Under the pieces are notes generated by a model. The model was not told the DNA's origin and made no database searches. It saw only the letters and a program-made list of their open reading frames with translations. From positions 1-21,425 of the IMG/VR virus record IMGVR_UViG_3300029319_000605: 21,425 nucleotides of DNA; one strand, 5' to 3'. Source of the stretch: a virus. This document shows, piece after piece, positions 7,633 to 15,093 of this stretch (position 1 is the first letter of the stretch; each line of letters begins with the position of its first letter). The position numbers were made by a program, and so were the translations under genes.

Positions 7633-8958
7633 ATGGCAAATGTCTTTAGTAATGATACTGGCGTAGCCCCACAGGGTGTTAGTATCAACGATTCCCGCCG
7701 AATTTTTAATTTTGGCGAAAGAGTATCTGAATTAGCTCCTCAGCAGTCACCGTTTTTTGTCTATCTAAGTAAAGTTGCAAAAGAGGCTACGGATGACCCC
7801 GTATTCAAATTTCTTGAACAGCGTCATCAGTGGCAACGCAGGAACTTTATAAGTAAGACAGACAATGACGGAACAGCATTGGATGCTTCTGATACATTAA
7901 AGGTCGTATGTGATTACGACAAATTTGGTAACGACCTAACTTTAGGTGGTGGTACCAACACAGCCGCACCACAATATCTACTTGTTGGACAAGTAGTTAG
8001 AATCGGTGGTAAAGCTATGAGAATTACTTCTGTAACTGCTGGTAATGGCGTAGCGGCGGCTTATGACGCTTCTGATGCTGATACCTATACTGAAATAGTT
8101 GTTAAAGCACTGGAAGCAGTTGCTGAAGGCGACATTGAAGTTGGAACGCAAGGACAGGTAATTGGTAGTGCTTGGGCTGAAGGTTCAACTGACCCTGAAG
8201 GCTGGAAAGATGAACTATACTCTAGAGAAGGATACTGTCAGATTTTTAAGACAGCTATTCAACTCTTTAGTGGTTCTTCTTTAGCTACTCGTTACAGAGG
8301 AAGACCAGACGAATATCGTAGAGTTTGGGCTGACTGCTTAATGCAACATAAGATGGATATCGAACACGCTATGCTTTTCGGTATTGGTAAGTCTGATGAA
8401 GCCGCCGCAGGAGGACCAGTTAGATACTCACACGGTATTGTACCTTACACCGAAGCTAATGGTAAAGTTTTTAACTTTACTTACGCTTCTACTGACTATG
8501 ACGCTTTTATTGATGCGATGGAAGATTTCTACGCACCAGAAAGTGGTAATAGTGGGGACAAGTTAGTACTTGCTTCTCGTAAAGTCTTAGCTTACTTAAA
8601 TAAGCTAGGTTCTAATGGTTTCTTGAATAACTCCATAGGCTCATCTTCTTATAAGATAGATATGCAGAACATTCAAGGTCAGTTCGGACACGAGGTAACA
8701 AAGATTAATACAATCTTTGGTAACTTGCATTTCGTAGCTGAGCCATTGTTTAGAGGTCAGGATGAAAACTTAGCAATCGCTGTTGATTTAGCAAATGTTA
8801 AGTATCGTCCATTGCAAGGTAATGGTGTATCAAGAGATACTCACATTATGACTAACATACAGAATAACAATGTTGACGGACGTAAAGATATGGTCCTAAC
8901 CGAAGCCGGTTTAGAAATATCTCTACCTGAAACTCACGCTGTTATGAAGTGGTCTTAA
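7633..8958 (+). CDS. Major capsid protein (HK97 fold, SU10/DUF5309-like)
   Basis: This is the shell subunit of the head. The 441-residue protein begins with a short N-arm, then INDSRRIFNFGERVSEL and a spine-helix-like segment. A region rich in Gly and Val (about 100-175) may be an inserted domain. The next part, with YRREY-like RPDEYRRVW, then KMDIEHAMLFGIG and later LVLASRKVLAYLN and HFVAEPLF, is the pattern I associate with the SU10-type capsid family (DUF5309). It follows the scaffold by 36 bases with AGGAGA just upstream of the ATG, and it is followed by a strong hairpin, as often seen for highly expressed capsid genes. The capsid role is clear; the exact family is from memory of its motifs. 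Confidence 0.92.
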   Translation: MANVFSNDTGVAPQGVSINDSRRIFNFGERVSELAPQQSPFFVYLSKVAKEATDDPVFKFLEQRHQWQRRNFISKTDNDGTALDASDTLKVVCDYDKFGNDLTLGGGTNTAAPQYLLVGQVVRIGGKAMRITSVTAGNGVAAAYDASDADTYTEIVVKALEAVAEGDIEVGTQGQVIGSAWAEGSTDPEGWKDELYSREGYCQIFKTAIQLFSGSSLATRYRGRPDEYRRVWADCLMQHKMDIEHAMLFGIGKSDEAAAGGPVRYSHGIVPYTEANGKVFNFTYASTDYDAFIDAMEDFYAPESGNSGDKLVLASRKVLAYLNKLGSNGFLNNSIGSSSYKIDMQNIQGQFGHEVTKINTIFGNLHFVAEPLFRGQDENLAIAVDLANVKYRPLQGNGVSRDTHIMTNIQNNNVDGRKDMVLTEAGLEISLPETHAVMKWS

Positions 8959-8975
8959 TCTAGAGATTAAGTATA

Positions 8976-9003
8976 TTATGGGGGGTCTTCGGACCCCTCA
9001 TAA
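8976..9003 (+). promoter_or_regulatory. Strong UUCG-capped hairpin after the capsid gene
   Basis: Bases 8976-8987 pair with 8992-9003 over 12 bp, with a single G-U pair and five G-C pairs in a row next to the loop; the loop is the very stable C(UUCG)G tetraloop. No T-run follows, so it is not a standard intrinsic terminator. The end of its 3' arm overlaps the start of the AAGGAAG ribosome binding site (9002-9008) of the next gene. It may protect the 3' end of the capsid mRNA, act as a processing or partial stop site, or lower translation of the next gene. Confidence 0.75.
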
Positions 9004-9014
9004 GGAAGATACAG

Positions 9015-10142
9015 ATGTCATTTAAAACTAGAGTAGAAAATAATACTGCATCGGTCAGTGGATTTGACTTGACTGAAGCACTTGAAAAAGGACTGGAATA
9101 CGTCCTTTCTGTTATAGGTCAGAATCCTGCTTTACTAGAAGAGTTTTCATCAACGCAAACTAGTGCCGCTGATGGTGTAGATTGGATTAAAGATGCAAAA
9201 GGAATGTATCTATTAAATGTTAGTAGACAAGATGGTAGTGTTTATAGAGAAGCTAGAAAAGTTCCAAAGTCAGTTAAAGATAAAATAGGTGATTCTTCTA
9301 GTATACATTTTGCAACAGCATTGTCACCGGCTTACTACATAGAAGGTCGTAAAATATTTATGAGACCTATTGCAGGTTCTAGTAAACTAATGAAGTTAGA
9401 ACTTGTCCAGAATAAAAATGGCTACACTATAAATGACAATAACGAAAAGATTTACAATGCTGATGGTGACGCTAGTACTCAATCTGGTTTTCCACCACAA
9501 TTTAATGAATTAGTAGTGCTACACGCATCCGAGTGTATACTTATGGAAAAACTATCTGAGTTTACAAATAAGTTGCCTACAGATTTAGATTCTGATTTAA
9601 CTATGTTTGATAAAATAGCAGATATATCAGCACAGATAAGTTTAGATACAAGTTTACCAAGTTTTACTGCACCTACTTTTAGAGATGCAAGTGACGCTTT
9701 AACTAAGGCACAAAATTTAATTGATGGCACTACAATGGGTGGTGACACAGAAAATGAAAGCGTACAATACTGGTTAGCTGATGAAGATGAAGATATGGTA
9801 CAAGCTACTTTATCAACTGCTAGTCAAGAGTTACAAAGAGCATCAACAATATTAAGTGATTACAACGCTGAGTTATCTAGAAGTGTATCTCAATTCCAAC
9901 AAGATGTTGCTAAAATGGGATTAGAGTTAAACGAAGAACAAGCAAAGCAACAAGCTAAGATAGCTGAGTTACAAGCAAACTTAAATAAAAGTATACAGTT
10001 GTATAATACTCTTATTCAAAAGATAGATGTTGACTTTAAATATTTAACAAGTCAATTACAAATGGTGTCTGGTAAAAAACAAGAGTTTGTACAATTAAAT
10101 ATAACTCCTAAAAAACTAGATGTTAACGAGAGACAAGTATGA
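9015..10142 (+). CDS. Virion structural protein, probable neck or head-completion protein
   Basis: The 375-residue product follows the capsid gene, where neck proteins normally lie. Residues 1-200 are a mixed fold including LSPAYYIEGRKIFMRPI and FPPQFNELVVLHASECILMEKL, a segment type seen in adaptor proteins. Residues about 255-350 form a long Gln, Glu and Leu-rich coiled coil, unusual for a simple adaptor and suggesting a rod or a ring-spanning helix. AAGGAAG lies seven bases before the ATG, and its first bases fall within the foot of the hairpin. It ends in an ATGA overlap with the next gene, so the two are probably translated together. The role is inferred from position and secondary-structure pattern. 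Confidence 0.65.
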   Translation: MSFKTRVENNTASVSGFDLTEALEKGLEYVLSVIGQNPALLEEFSSTQTSAADGVDWIKDAKGMYLLNVSRQDGSVYREARKVPKSVKDKIGDSSSIHFATALSPAYYIEGRKIFMRPIAGSSKLMKLELVQNKNGYTINDNNEKIYNADGDASTQSGFPPQFNELVVLHASECILMEKLSEFTNKLPTDLDSDLTMFDKIADISAQISLDTSLPSFTAPTFRDASDALTKAQNLIDGTTMGGDTENESVQYWLADEDEDMVQATLSTASQELQRASTILSDYNAELSRSVSQFQQDVAKMGLELNEEQAKQQAKIAELQANLNKSIQLYNTLIQKIDVDFKYLTSQLQMVSGKKQEFVQLNITPKKLDVNERQV

Positions 10143-10402
10143 AACTAAAAGAAATGATAGAAAGAGTTCAACAGCATCATCCAGATATGGGGGTTGTAGA
10201 AATAGTAAGGTCTCTCAATGATGGTATGAATGATATGGGATTTAGAGCAGAAATTGTAGAATCTATAGACCAATTTACTAGTATTAGTGGGCAAAGAGTT
10301 TATCCATTAAAAAAACATATTATTAAAATTAAAGCTGTAGATTATAACGGCAAAACAATTAAAAAATTAATAGGTAGACCTAATGAGAGGGACTTAACAT
10401 AA
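10139..10402 (+). CDS. Small neck protein; possible N-terminal half of an adaptor
   Basis: This 87-residue protein begins with two helices (about 1-33, MIERVQQHHPD...SLNDGMNDMGF). A beta part follows (about 42-75, FTSISGQRVYPLKKHIIKIKAVDYNGK) and then GRPNERD. That order resembles the N-terminal part of phage head-tail adaptor proteins, which normally continue with a second beta and helical part. The next gene appears to supply that part. It starts at the ATGA overlap and ends at a TAATG overlap, so it is translationally coupled on both sides. It could be a true separate protein or one half of a gene split by a frameshift. Confidence 0.6.
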   Translation: MKLKEMIERVQQHHPDMGVVEIVRSLNDGMNDMGFRAEIVESIDQFTSISGQRVYPLKKHIIKIKAVDYNGKTIKKLIGRPNERDLT

Positions 10403-10866
10403 TGGAAAGAAGTAACTTTAATCTTAGTCAATACTTATGGTGGACAGAACGTGATTCTGTCCTTATTGCATATTACAATGCTAACACAGATAAATTTACA
10501 TCTATAACAGAAGCTGTTCCAATAAACCTGTTATATGTACAAAGACCAGATAAATTTTTAATACCCGGAGAAGGTCCTGAAAGAGATGGGTTTGCTTCAG
10601 GGGACACTTATTTAGAAACTACTTTAGATAGTAATGCTCAGGTAACAGAAACCACTTATTTAAATCAAGTATGTGAGATACCTGAACAATTTCACGAAGC
10701 TTTGATTAACAGGGTTATTGCAAATGGTTATGAAAGAAAAGCTGAAACAATACCATTAGCACAACACTTTCATATGAAGTATGAGCAAGGAGTCAAAGAA
10801 GCAAAGAAATATTCTTATAGAGGAAGAGATGGTTCTAAACAAACAATAGCACCTATGGATTTCTAA
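10402..10866 (+). CDS. Probable head-tail adaptor protein; possible C-terminal half
   Basis: The 154-residue protein starts with a beta-rich part (about 10-55: QYLWWTERDSVLIAYYN and NLLYVQRPDKFLIPG). It ends with helices that include CEIPEQFHEALINRVIANGYERK and a second helix with YEQGVKEAKKY, a common C-terminal pattern of phage neck/adaptor proteins that dock on the portal. The ATG overlaps the stop of the preceding gene by one base (TAATG) and lies in a different frame. Read together, the two proteins (87 plus 154 residues) give a plausible full-length adaptor. The gene ends in another TAATG overlap. Confidence 0.65.
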   Translation: MERSNFNLSQYLWWTERDSVLIAYYNANTDKFTSITEAVPINLLYVQRPDKFLIPGEGPERDGFASGDTYLETTLDSNAQVTETTYLNQVCEIPEQFHEALINRVIANGYERKAETIPLAQHFHMKYEQGVKEAKKYSYRGRDGSKQTIAPMDF

Positions 10867-11075
10867 TGTCAGTATCATTTGATAAAATAAACTTAGCTTT
10901 TGATAAAATAGCTTATCCTTTTAACAATATACTATTAACATTAGTTAGAGGTACAGCTACAAGTCGTGTTTCATTACCTGTTAAACCTACTTTAATAAGA
11001 GTAGTAAAACCAGTTTTAACAGTTTCAACTAGAGTTGCAGAACCAGTAGCACCAACATATACGAGGATACAATAA
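10866..11075 (+). CDS. Small repetitive protein of unknown function, 69 aa
   Basis: I do not recognise this protein. It has FDKI twice near the start (5-8 and 12-15). The second half is two copies of the pattern R-V-x-x-P-V-x-P-T-x-x-R-[VI] (residues 34-46 and 56-68), suggesting an extended beta or Pro-rich linker. It is basic and has no clear membrane segment, although 21-27 is hydrophobic. It is linked to both neighbours by TAATG overlaps and stands between neck and fibre genes, so a small virion part or fibre linker is possible. Confidence 0.6.
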   Translation: MSVSFDKINLAFDKIAYPFNNILLTLVRGTATSRVSLPVKPTLIRVVKPVLTVSTRVAEPVAPTYTRIQ

Positions 11076-11416
11076 TGGCAGGAAGTTTATCAAGTCCCAA
11101 TCTAGTTAAAGATGTATATACAAAGTTAGTTTGGTATAACACATCTAATGGTAAATTCTACAGAGACAATGGAACATCAGATGTAGAAGTGTTGCCAAAG
11201 CTAGTAGAAGGAAATATTTTAAAACATCAAACAAGTAGTACAGTATCATCTGGAGACTTGTTTCAAATACTTAATAATAGCACAGAGGTTTTCTCGGTTG
11301 ATTACCAAGGAGCTGTGCATTTAAAACCAAGAACATCGGCACCATCTGACAACTCTGAAGGTACTATATATTATAATAGTAGTGAAGGTAGCTTACTGGT
11401 GTCTGTAGAAGAATAG
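11075..11416 (+). CDS. Small tail-fibre-like protein, 113 aa
   Basis: The sequence is beta-rich with many Ser, Thr, Asn and Gly. It contains text common in phage fibre proteins: YTKLVWYNTSNGKFYRDNG (about 15-33) and FQILNNSTEVFSVDYQGAVHLKPR followed by EGTIYYNSSEGSLLVSVEE at the C-terminus. The last part resembles the short beta repeats found at the tips or joints of trimeric fibres. CGAGG lies just upstream of the ATG, which overlaps the previous stop (TAATG). It directly precedes the first large fibre gene, so it may be an accessory fibre piece or an adaptor. Confidence 0.62.
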   Translation: MAGSLSSPNLVKDVYTKLVWYNTSNGKFYRDNGTSDVEVLPKLVEGNILKHQTSSTVSSGDLFQILNNSTEVFSVDYQGAVHLKPRTSAPSDNSEGTIYYNSSEGSLLVSVEE

Positions 11417-11426
11417 GAGAGAGACT

Positions 11427-12689
11427 ATGGCTAAAGTCTGGAAAAAGCTCCAACGTGCAGACAGTGACTTCGCAGGTAATGTTACTGGACAGGTTGGGGG
11501 AACAAGTGCTTCTGATGTAAAAGACGGAGCAGTCGCAGGAAGTGCGGCAAAAACAATAACCGATGCGGCGTTTGATAGTAACACAAAACTAAAGACAACA
11601 AATGCGGCAGATGGTTTATTAAATTCACAAGTTACAGTAGCTAAAGATAGTAGTGGTAATATATCTTTAAATAATGCTGGTAGTGGAAGTATATCATTAG
11701 ATAATAGTGATGTAGGTTTGGGTAATGTTACTAACCACGCACAGGTAAAAACTGATGGTAGTAACGCACCTGACATATTAAAAAATGACCAAATCACATT
11801 AACAGCAAGTGGTGGAACAGTAACACTTAATAATGCTGGTTCTGGTTCTATTGACAAAGGTGATATAGGACTTGGCAATGTAGATAACGAAAGTAAAGCT
11901 TCTATATTAGGTGGTACTTTTACTGGGGATATTGGTGGAACTAGTGCGTCAGATATTAAATCTGGTGCCGCCTTAGGTGCAACTGCAAACCAAGATAGTA
12001 CATCTACAATATTGGGTGGAACATTAACAGGTTCAGTTGCTAATACAGCTACAGTTGGTGGTACAGCCGCTTCTACAGTAGCTTCGGGTGCCGCAAGTGG
12101 TGCAACAGCAATAACAGCTTTTGATACTAGTGGTTCTTCCCCTATTATTAAAATAGCTAACGCACCATCTGGTTTAAAGAACTCTGAAGTTGATGCTGAC
12201 CACGTTGGTTTAGGAAACGTAACTAATGAAAGTAAATCTACAATGTTTGCCTCACCAACATTTACCGGTACAGTAGCAGGAGTTACTAAAGGACACGTTG
12301 GTTTAGGCTCAGTAGTAAATCAAAAAGTAGCAGTTGTAAGTGGTAAAATTCAGTTAGATGATGTTGACCAAACTATTGACGCTGATAAAGTTGGTGGTAA
12401 AACAGTAGCAGAAGCTGAAAGCTCTGCATCAAGTGCCGCACAAACAGCGATTATAGGTGGTGCACCGGGAGCGTTAAATACTCTTGATGAACTAGCCGCC
12501 GCACTTGGCGATGATGCAAACTTTGCTACAAGCACAACTAACGCATTAGCAACTAAAGGTAAAGCACCAATGACACTAACAGCAGAAGATGTTGACGGTG
12601 ATTCTACATTTACAAATGACCCAGATAATGAGGTTGTTGGTCAAATAGGAGTATTTGGTGGACAGCAATATGTTGTTATAGACGAATAG
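11427..12689 (+). CDS. Tail fibre protein A with GLGNV repeats
   Basis: This 420-residue protein is built of short Gly, Ser, Thr and Ala-rich beta repeats typical of trimeric phage fibres. The fibre motif [DH]-[VI]-G-L-G-[NS]-V occurs at about residues 95-101, 146-152, 259-265 and 290-296. The segment PGALNTLDELAAALGDDANFAT (347-368) is a known fibre motif. Residues 1-15, [15 protein letters not shown], are identical to the start of fibre B at 13600 although the DNA differs at many third positions, so this stretch is probably a shared attachment site to the virion. The C-terminus ends in a short beta tip (GVFGGQQYVVIDE). AGGAGAGA precedes the ATG. No enzyme motif is seen, so host binding or a structural role is likely. 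Confidence 0.88.
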   Translation: MAKVWKKLQRADSDFAGNVTGQVGGTSASDVKDGAVAGSAAKTITDAAFDSNTKLKTTNAADGLLNSQVTVAKDSSGNISLNNAGSGSISLDNSDVGLGNVTNHAQVKTDGSNAPDILKNDQITLTASGGTVTLNNAGSGSIDKGDIGLGNVDNESKASILGGTFTGDIGGTSASDIKSGAALGATANQDSTSTILGGTLTGSVANTATVGGTAASTVASGAASGATAITAFDTSGSSPIIKIANAPSGLKNSEVDADHVGLGNVTNESKSTMFASPTFTGTVAGVTKGHVGLGSVVNQKVAVVSGKIQLDDVDQTIDADKVGGKTVAEAESSASSAAQTAIIGGAPGALNTLDELAAALGDDANFATSTTNALATKGKAPMTLTAEDVDGDSTFTNDPDNEVVGQIGVFGGQQYVVIDE

Positions 12690-12698
12690 GAGTAATTA

Positions 12699-13190
12699 AT
12701 GGCTAGAGAGATTAAGAAGTTTAAGCTAAAGGATTTAAAAATAACTGTTCCCTCTAGTGGGCAATGGGAGGGTATGGAACCTTATCCGTACCCCCCTTTA
12801 AAAGAATCCCTACAAAAGGAAGGTTATAAACCTGAATCTTATGACTATATATGTGCAGATAACGATGGCAATGTAATGTATGGTTCTCGTAGAGCTTGGT
12901 TAATGAAGAATGATATGAGTATGGACCAAGAAACAGAAGTTGATTGTGAAATAATGACAAAGTCTGAATTATATGCTGAGTTAAATAAAAAGTTAAATGA
13001 CGATATGGTTGATATGATTTCTAAAAAAGATAAAAAAGGTGATATAATTCCAGCAAAGAAAATTACTACTAATGCACTAAAAAACAGTATAACTAACTTA
13101 CAGAAACGTCATAAAGGAAAATCTAATATAGCTGGATATCCTTATGATTACAAAGTAGACGGCAAAGTAATAGACGCAGGAAAATCTTAA
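12699..13190 (+). CDS. ParB-N-like domain protein of unknown role
   Basis: The first 75 residues follow the order of ParB/sulfiredoxin-like N-terminal domains: a start such as FKLKDLKITVP, a helix with LKESLQKEGY (34-43), a strand (YDYICADNDGNVMYG), and GSRR at 62-65, where ParB proteins have GxRR or GHHR. The rest is Lys-rich and helical (about 85-135), ending in a beta piece. ParB-like folds can bind CTP or nucleic acid, but here the gene lies between two fibre genes, so a non-partition role is likely. AGGAG precedes the ATG, and the stop forms TAATG with the next gene. The match is by eye. Confidence 0.5.
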   Translation: MAREIKKFKLKDLKITVPSSGQWEGMEPYPYPPLKESLQKEGYKPESYDYICADNDGNVMYGSRRAWLMKNDMSMDQETEVDCEIMTKSELYAELNKKLNDDMVDMISKKDKKGDIIPAKKITTNALKNSITNLQKRHKGKSNIAGYPYDYKVDGKVIDAGKS

Positions 13191-13435
13191 TGGGTTTTTG
13201 GGATAAAGCAAAGGGAGTAATAAAAGACGAACCACAAGAAGAAGTAATAGATTTACAAGCAAAACTTTCTAAACTAGAGTTGGTTGATATAAATTACATA
13301 CACGACTTAATGATAGAAAGAACGTACAGGGGTAGAGAACTTGAACAAGCTACTACTACTTATTTAAAAGTTAAGTTTATAAAGACAATGTTAGAAGGAG
13401 GAATAAATGTCGAAAAAGAAACTGAAGATAGTTAA
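13190..13435 (+). CDS. Small helical hypothetical protein, 81 aa
   Basis: The protein is mostly helical and charged, without a signal or membrane segment. Residues 23-75 form two long helices (LQAKLSKLELVDINYIHDLM and RELEQATTTYLKVKFIKTML). I do not recognise the family. It starts at a TAATG overlap and its 3' end overlaps the next gene by 29 bases. It lies between fibre genes and may be a fibre-assembly helper, but nothing in the sequence proves this. Confidence 0.7.
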   Translation: MGFWDKAKGVIKDEPQEEVIDLQAKLSKLELVDINYIHDLMIERTYRGRELEQATTTYLKVKFIKTMLEGGINVEKETEDS

Positions 13436-13607
13436 ATGTACAACTCAAGAACTAGAAGCAGTTTGTACTTTATTATCTGGAGTAGAAGTTAAAGTTGCAG
13501 AAGGCAAATGGGTATTTGATATGCACACTAAATTTAAAAAAGCATTTGACGAGGCGGCAGAAGCTGACCCCGAATATAGTTTAGTAGAAGAGGAAGAAGT
13601 TGGCTAA
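13407..13607 (+). CDS. Small hypothetical protein, 66 aa
   Basis: This small protein has a basic start (MSKKKLKIVK), a short alpha/beta body (about 10-50, with a single GKWVFDM strand) and a very acidic tail (EEEEV). AAGGAGG five bases before the ATG is one of the best ribosome binding sites in the window, and it supports the start inside the preceding gene. The stop overlaps the TTG start of fibre B. The family is not recognised. Confidence 0.7.
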   Translation: MSKKKLKIVKCTTQELEAVCTLLSGVEVKVAEGKWVFDMHTKFKKAFDEAAEADPEYSLVEEEEVG

Positions 13608-15093
13608 AGTTTGGAAAAAACTACAAAGAGCTGATTCAGATTTTACCGGTAATGTAACAGGAACATTTGGCAGTAAACAATTATCTGATTTTTACAGGAC
13701 AGACAATAAACCTACTAAGGCAGATGTAGGTCTTGGAAATATAGATAATAGCAAGTTTGACTCTTCAGGTAAGTTTAAAGGAGAACTTATTAAAACAGAT
13801 GGTACGTCTGTATTTAATCCTAGTACTGGAGATTTTACTGGTAAAATAGATGGTACTGATGCTAGTACTGTAAAATCTAAAGCAGAAGACGCCAAAGATG
13901 CTATTGATGGTAATAAGTCAATTACTATGGTAGGTGGTTCATTAAGTATTGGTACACAAAGTGGTGGTGTATATCCATTTAGTGTGGATACTAGTGGTAA
14001 TTTAAAAATTAAAAATGATGAGTTTCAGGCATTAGCAGATGGTACTGTTAACTGTAAAGGTAATTTTACTATTAATCAAGATAGCAATGGTGATTCTAAA
14101 ATTGTACTAGTAGGTGATAGTACAGGAACTGCTGAGTGTGAAGTACAAGGTGCTAATCCAACATTTGATTTAGGTGGTTCTAGTCCACTTGGTACATCAA
14201 CACTTTTTCTTAGAAGAGGTACTACAGGTAACCAAGCAAGAATATTATTTCAAACAGGTACTACAAATAAATTTGGTATAGGAGTAAGTCATACTGTAGA
14301 TAACGACCAGTTCTGGATACATAATGGAAATGGTTATTCTGGTAGTTCTCCACACCCTGAAAGAGTATTGTCATTCAATCCAGATGGTAAGACAGGTTTT
14401 TTTGCTAATAGTAAAACTGTTGCAGGTTTTACATTTGGTAGTGACGGTACTAATAAACACGTTTACATTAAAGATGGTGGATTAGGTATTGGAACAACCA
14501 GCATACAAGATGGTAGTTTAAATGTAAATAATAATGTTGATATAGGTGGGGATTTACAAGTAGCAACAGATTGTACCTTTGAAGGAGATGTTCAAATTGA
14601 TGGTTCTACAACAGGTATTAGCTATAGTGATTTAAGTAGTAAACCTACTATACCAAGTGCAAATACACTTTCTTACAGTACCAGTACTATTGATGGCAAT
14701 GGTTATATATGGGTAATGCCTACACAATTTATGGCTAACGATGATAACTCATACTTTAACGCCGCTATTGTAGACAATGGTGCTCAAGCAAGAGTTATGT
14801 CATCTAGTTTAGAACTATATGCAAACGTACCTATACCTACTGGTTATAAGGTTACTCATTTTAGATTAAATGGTACATCTAGTGTAAATGTAGCAATTTA
14901 TTATAGTGACGTTACAACATCTACTGCAACCTCTGCACAAGTAACATCTTTATACACTAACGCAGATAACTCAGTTAATCCATCTAGTGGAATAGCGGCT
15001 ACTAGTAGTGGTAGGTATATAATATTAAAATGGCAACCAACTTCAACCTCACATCGTTTATACGGTGCTAGACTAACAATAACAAAAGTATAA
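13600..15093 (+). CDS. Tail fibre protein B
   Basis: The 497-residue protein begins with [15 protein letters not shown], identical to fibre A, which also fixes the TTG at 13600 as the start; an AGAGGAAG stretch lies just before it. Residues 37-50 ([14 protein letters not shown]) are a common fibre motif. The middle is a chain of short beta repeats (SLSIG..., [29 protein letters not shown]). The last 150 residues are aromatic-rich and look like a globular beta tip ([10 protein letters not shown] to [23 protein letters not shown]). There is no evident lyase or hydrolase motif. The gene overlaps the one before by 8 bases and ends at TAATG with the collagen-like gene. It is probably a receptor-binding or decorating fibre that shares an attachment point with fibre A. 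Confidence 0.87.
   Translation: MAKVWKKLQRADSDFTGNVTGTFGSKQLSDFYRTDNKPTKADVGLGNIDNSKFDSSGKFKGELIKTDGTSVFNPSTGDFTGKIDGTDASTVKSKAEDAKDAIDGNKSITMVGGSLSIGTQSGGVYPFSVDTSGNLKIKNDEFQALADGTVNCKGNFTINQDSNGDSKIVLVGDSTGTAECEVQGANPTFDLGGSSPLGTSTLFLRRGTTGNQARILFQTGTTNKFGIGVSHTVDNDQFWIHNGNGYSGSSPHPERVLSFNPDGKTGFFANSKTVAGFTFGSDGTNKHVYIKDGGLGIGTTSIQDGSLNVNNNVDIGGDLQVATDCTFEGDVQIDGSTTGISYSDLSSKPTIPSANTLSYSTSTIDGNGYIWVMPTQFMANDDNSYFNAAIVDNGAQARVMSSSLELYANVPIPTGYKVTHFRLNGTSSVNVAIYYSDVTTSTATSAQVTSLYTNADNSVNPSSGIAATSSGRYIILKWQPTSTSHRLYGARLTITKV

Noticed and set aside
11393-11878. Minus-strand 161-residue frame over fibre A
   Set aside because: It is an antisense shadow of Gly, Ser and Ala-rich repeats; fibre A is clearly real and no promoter is seen for the other strand.
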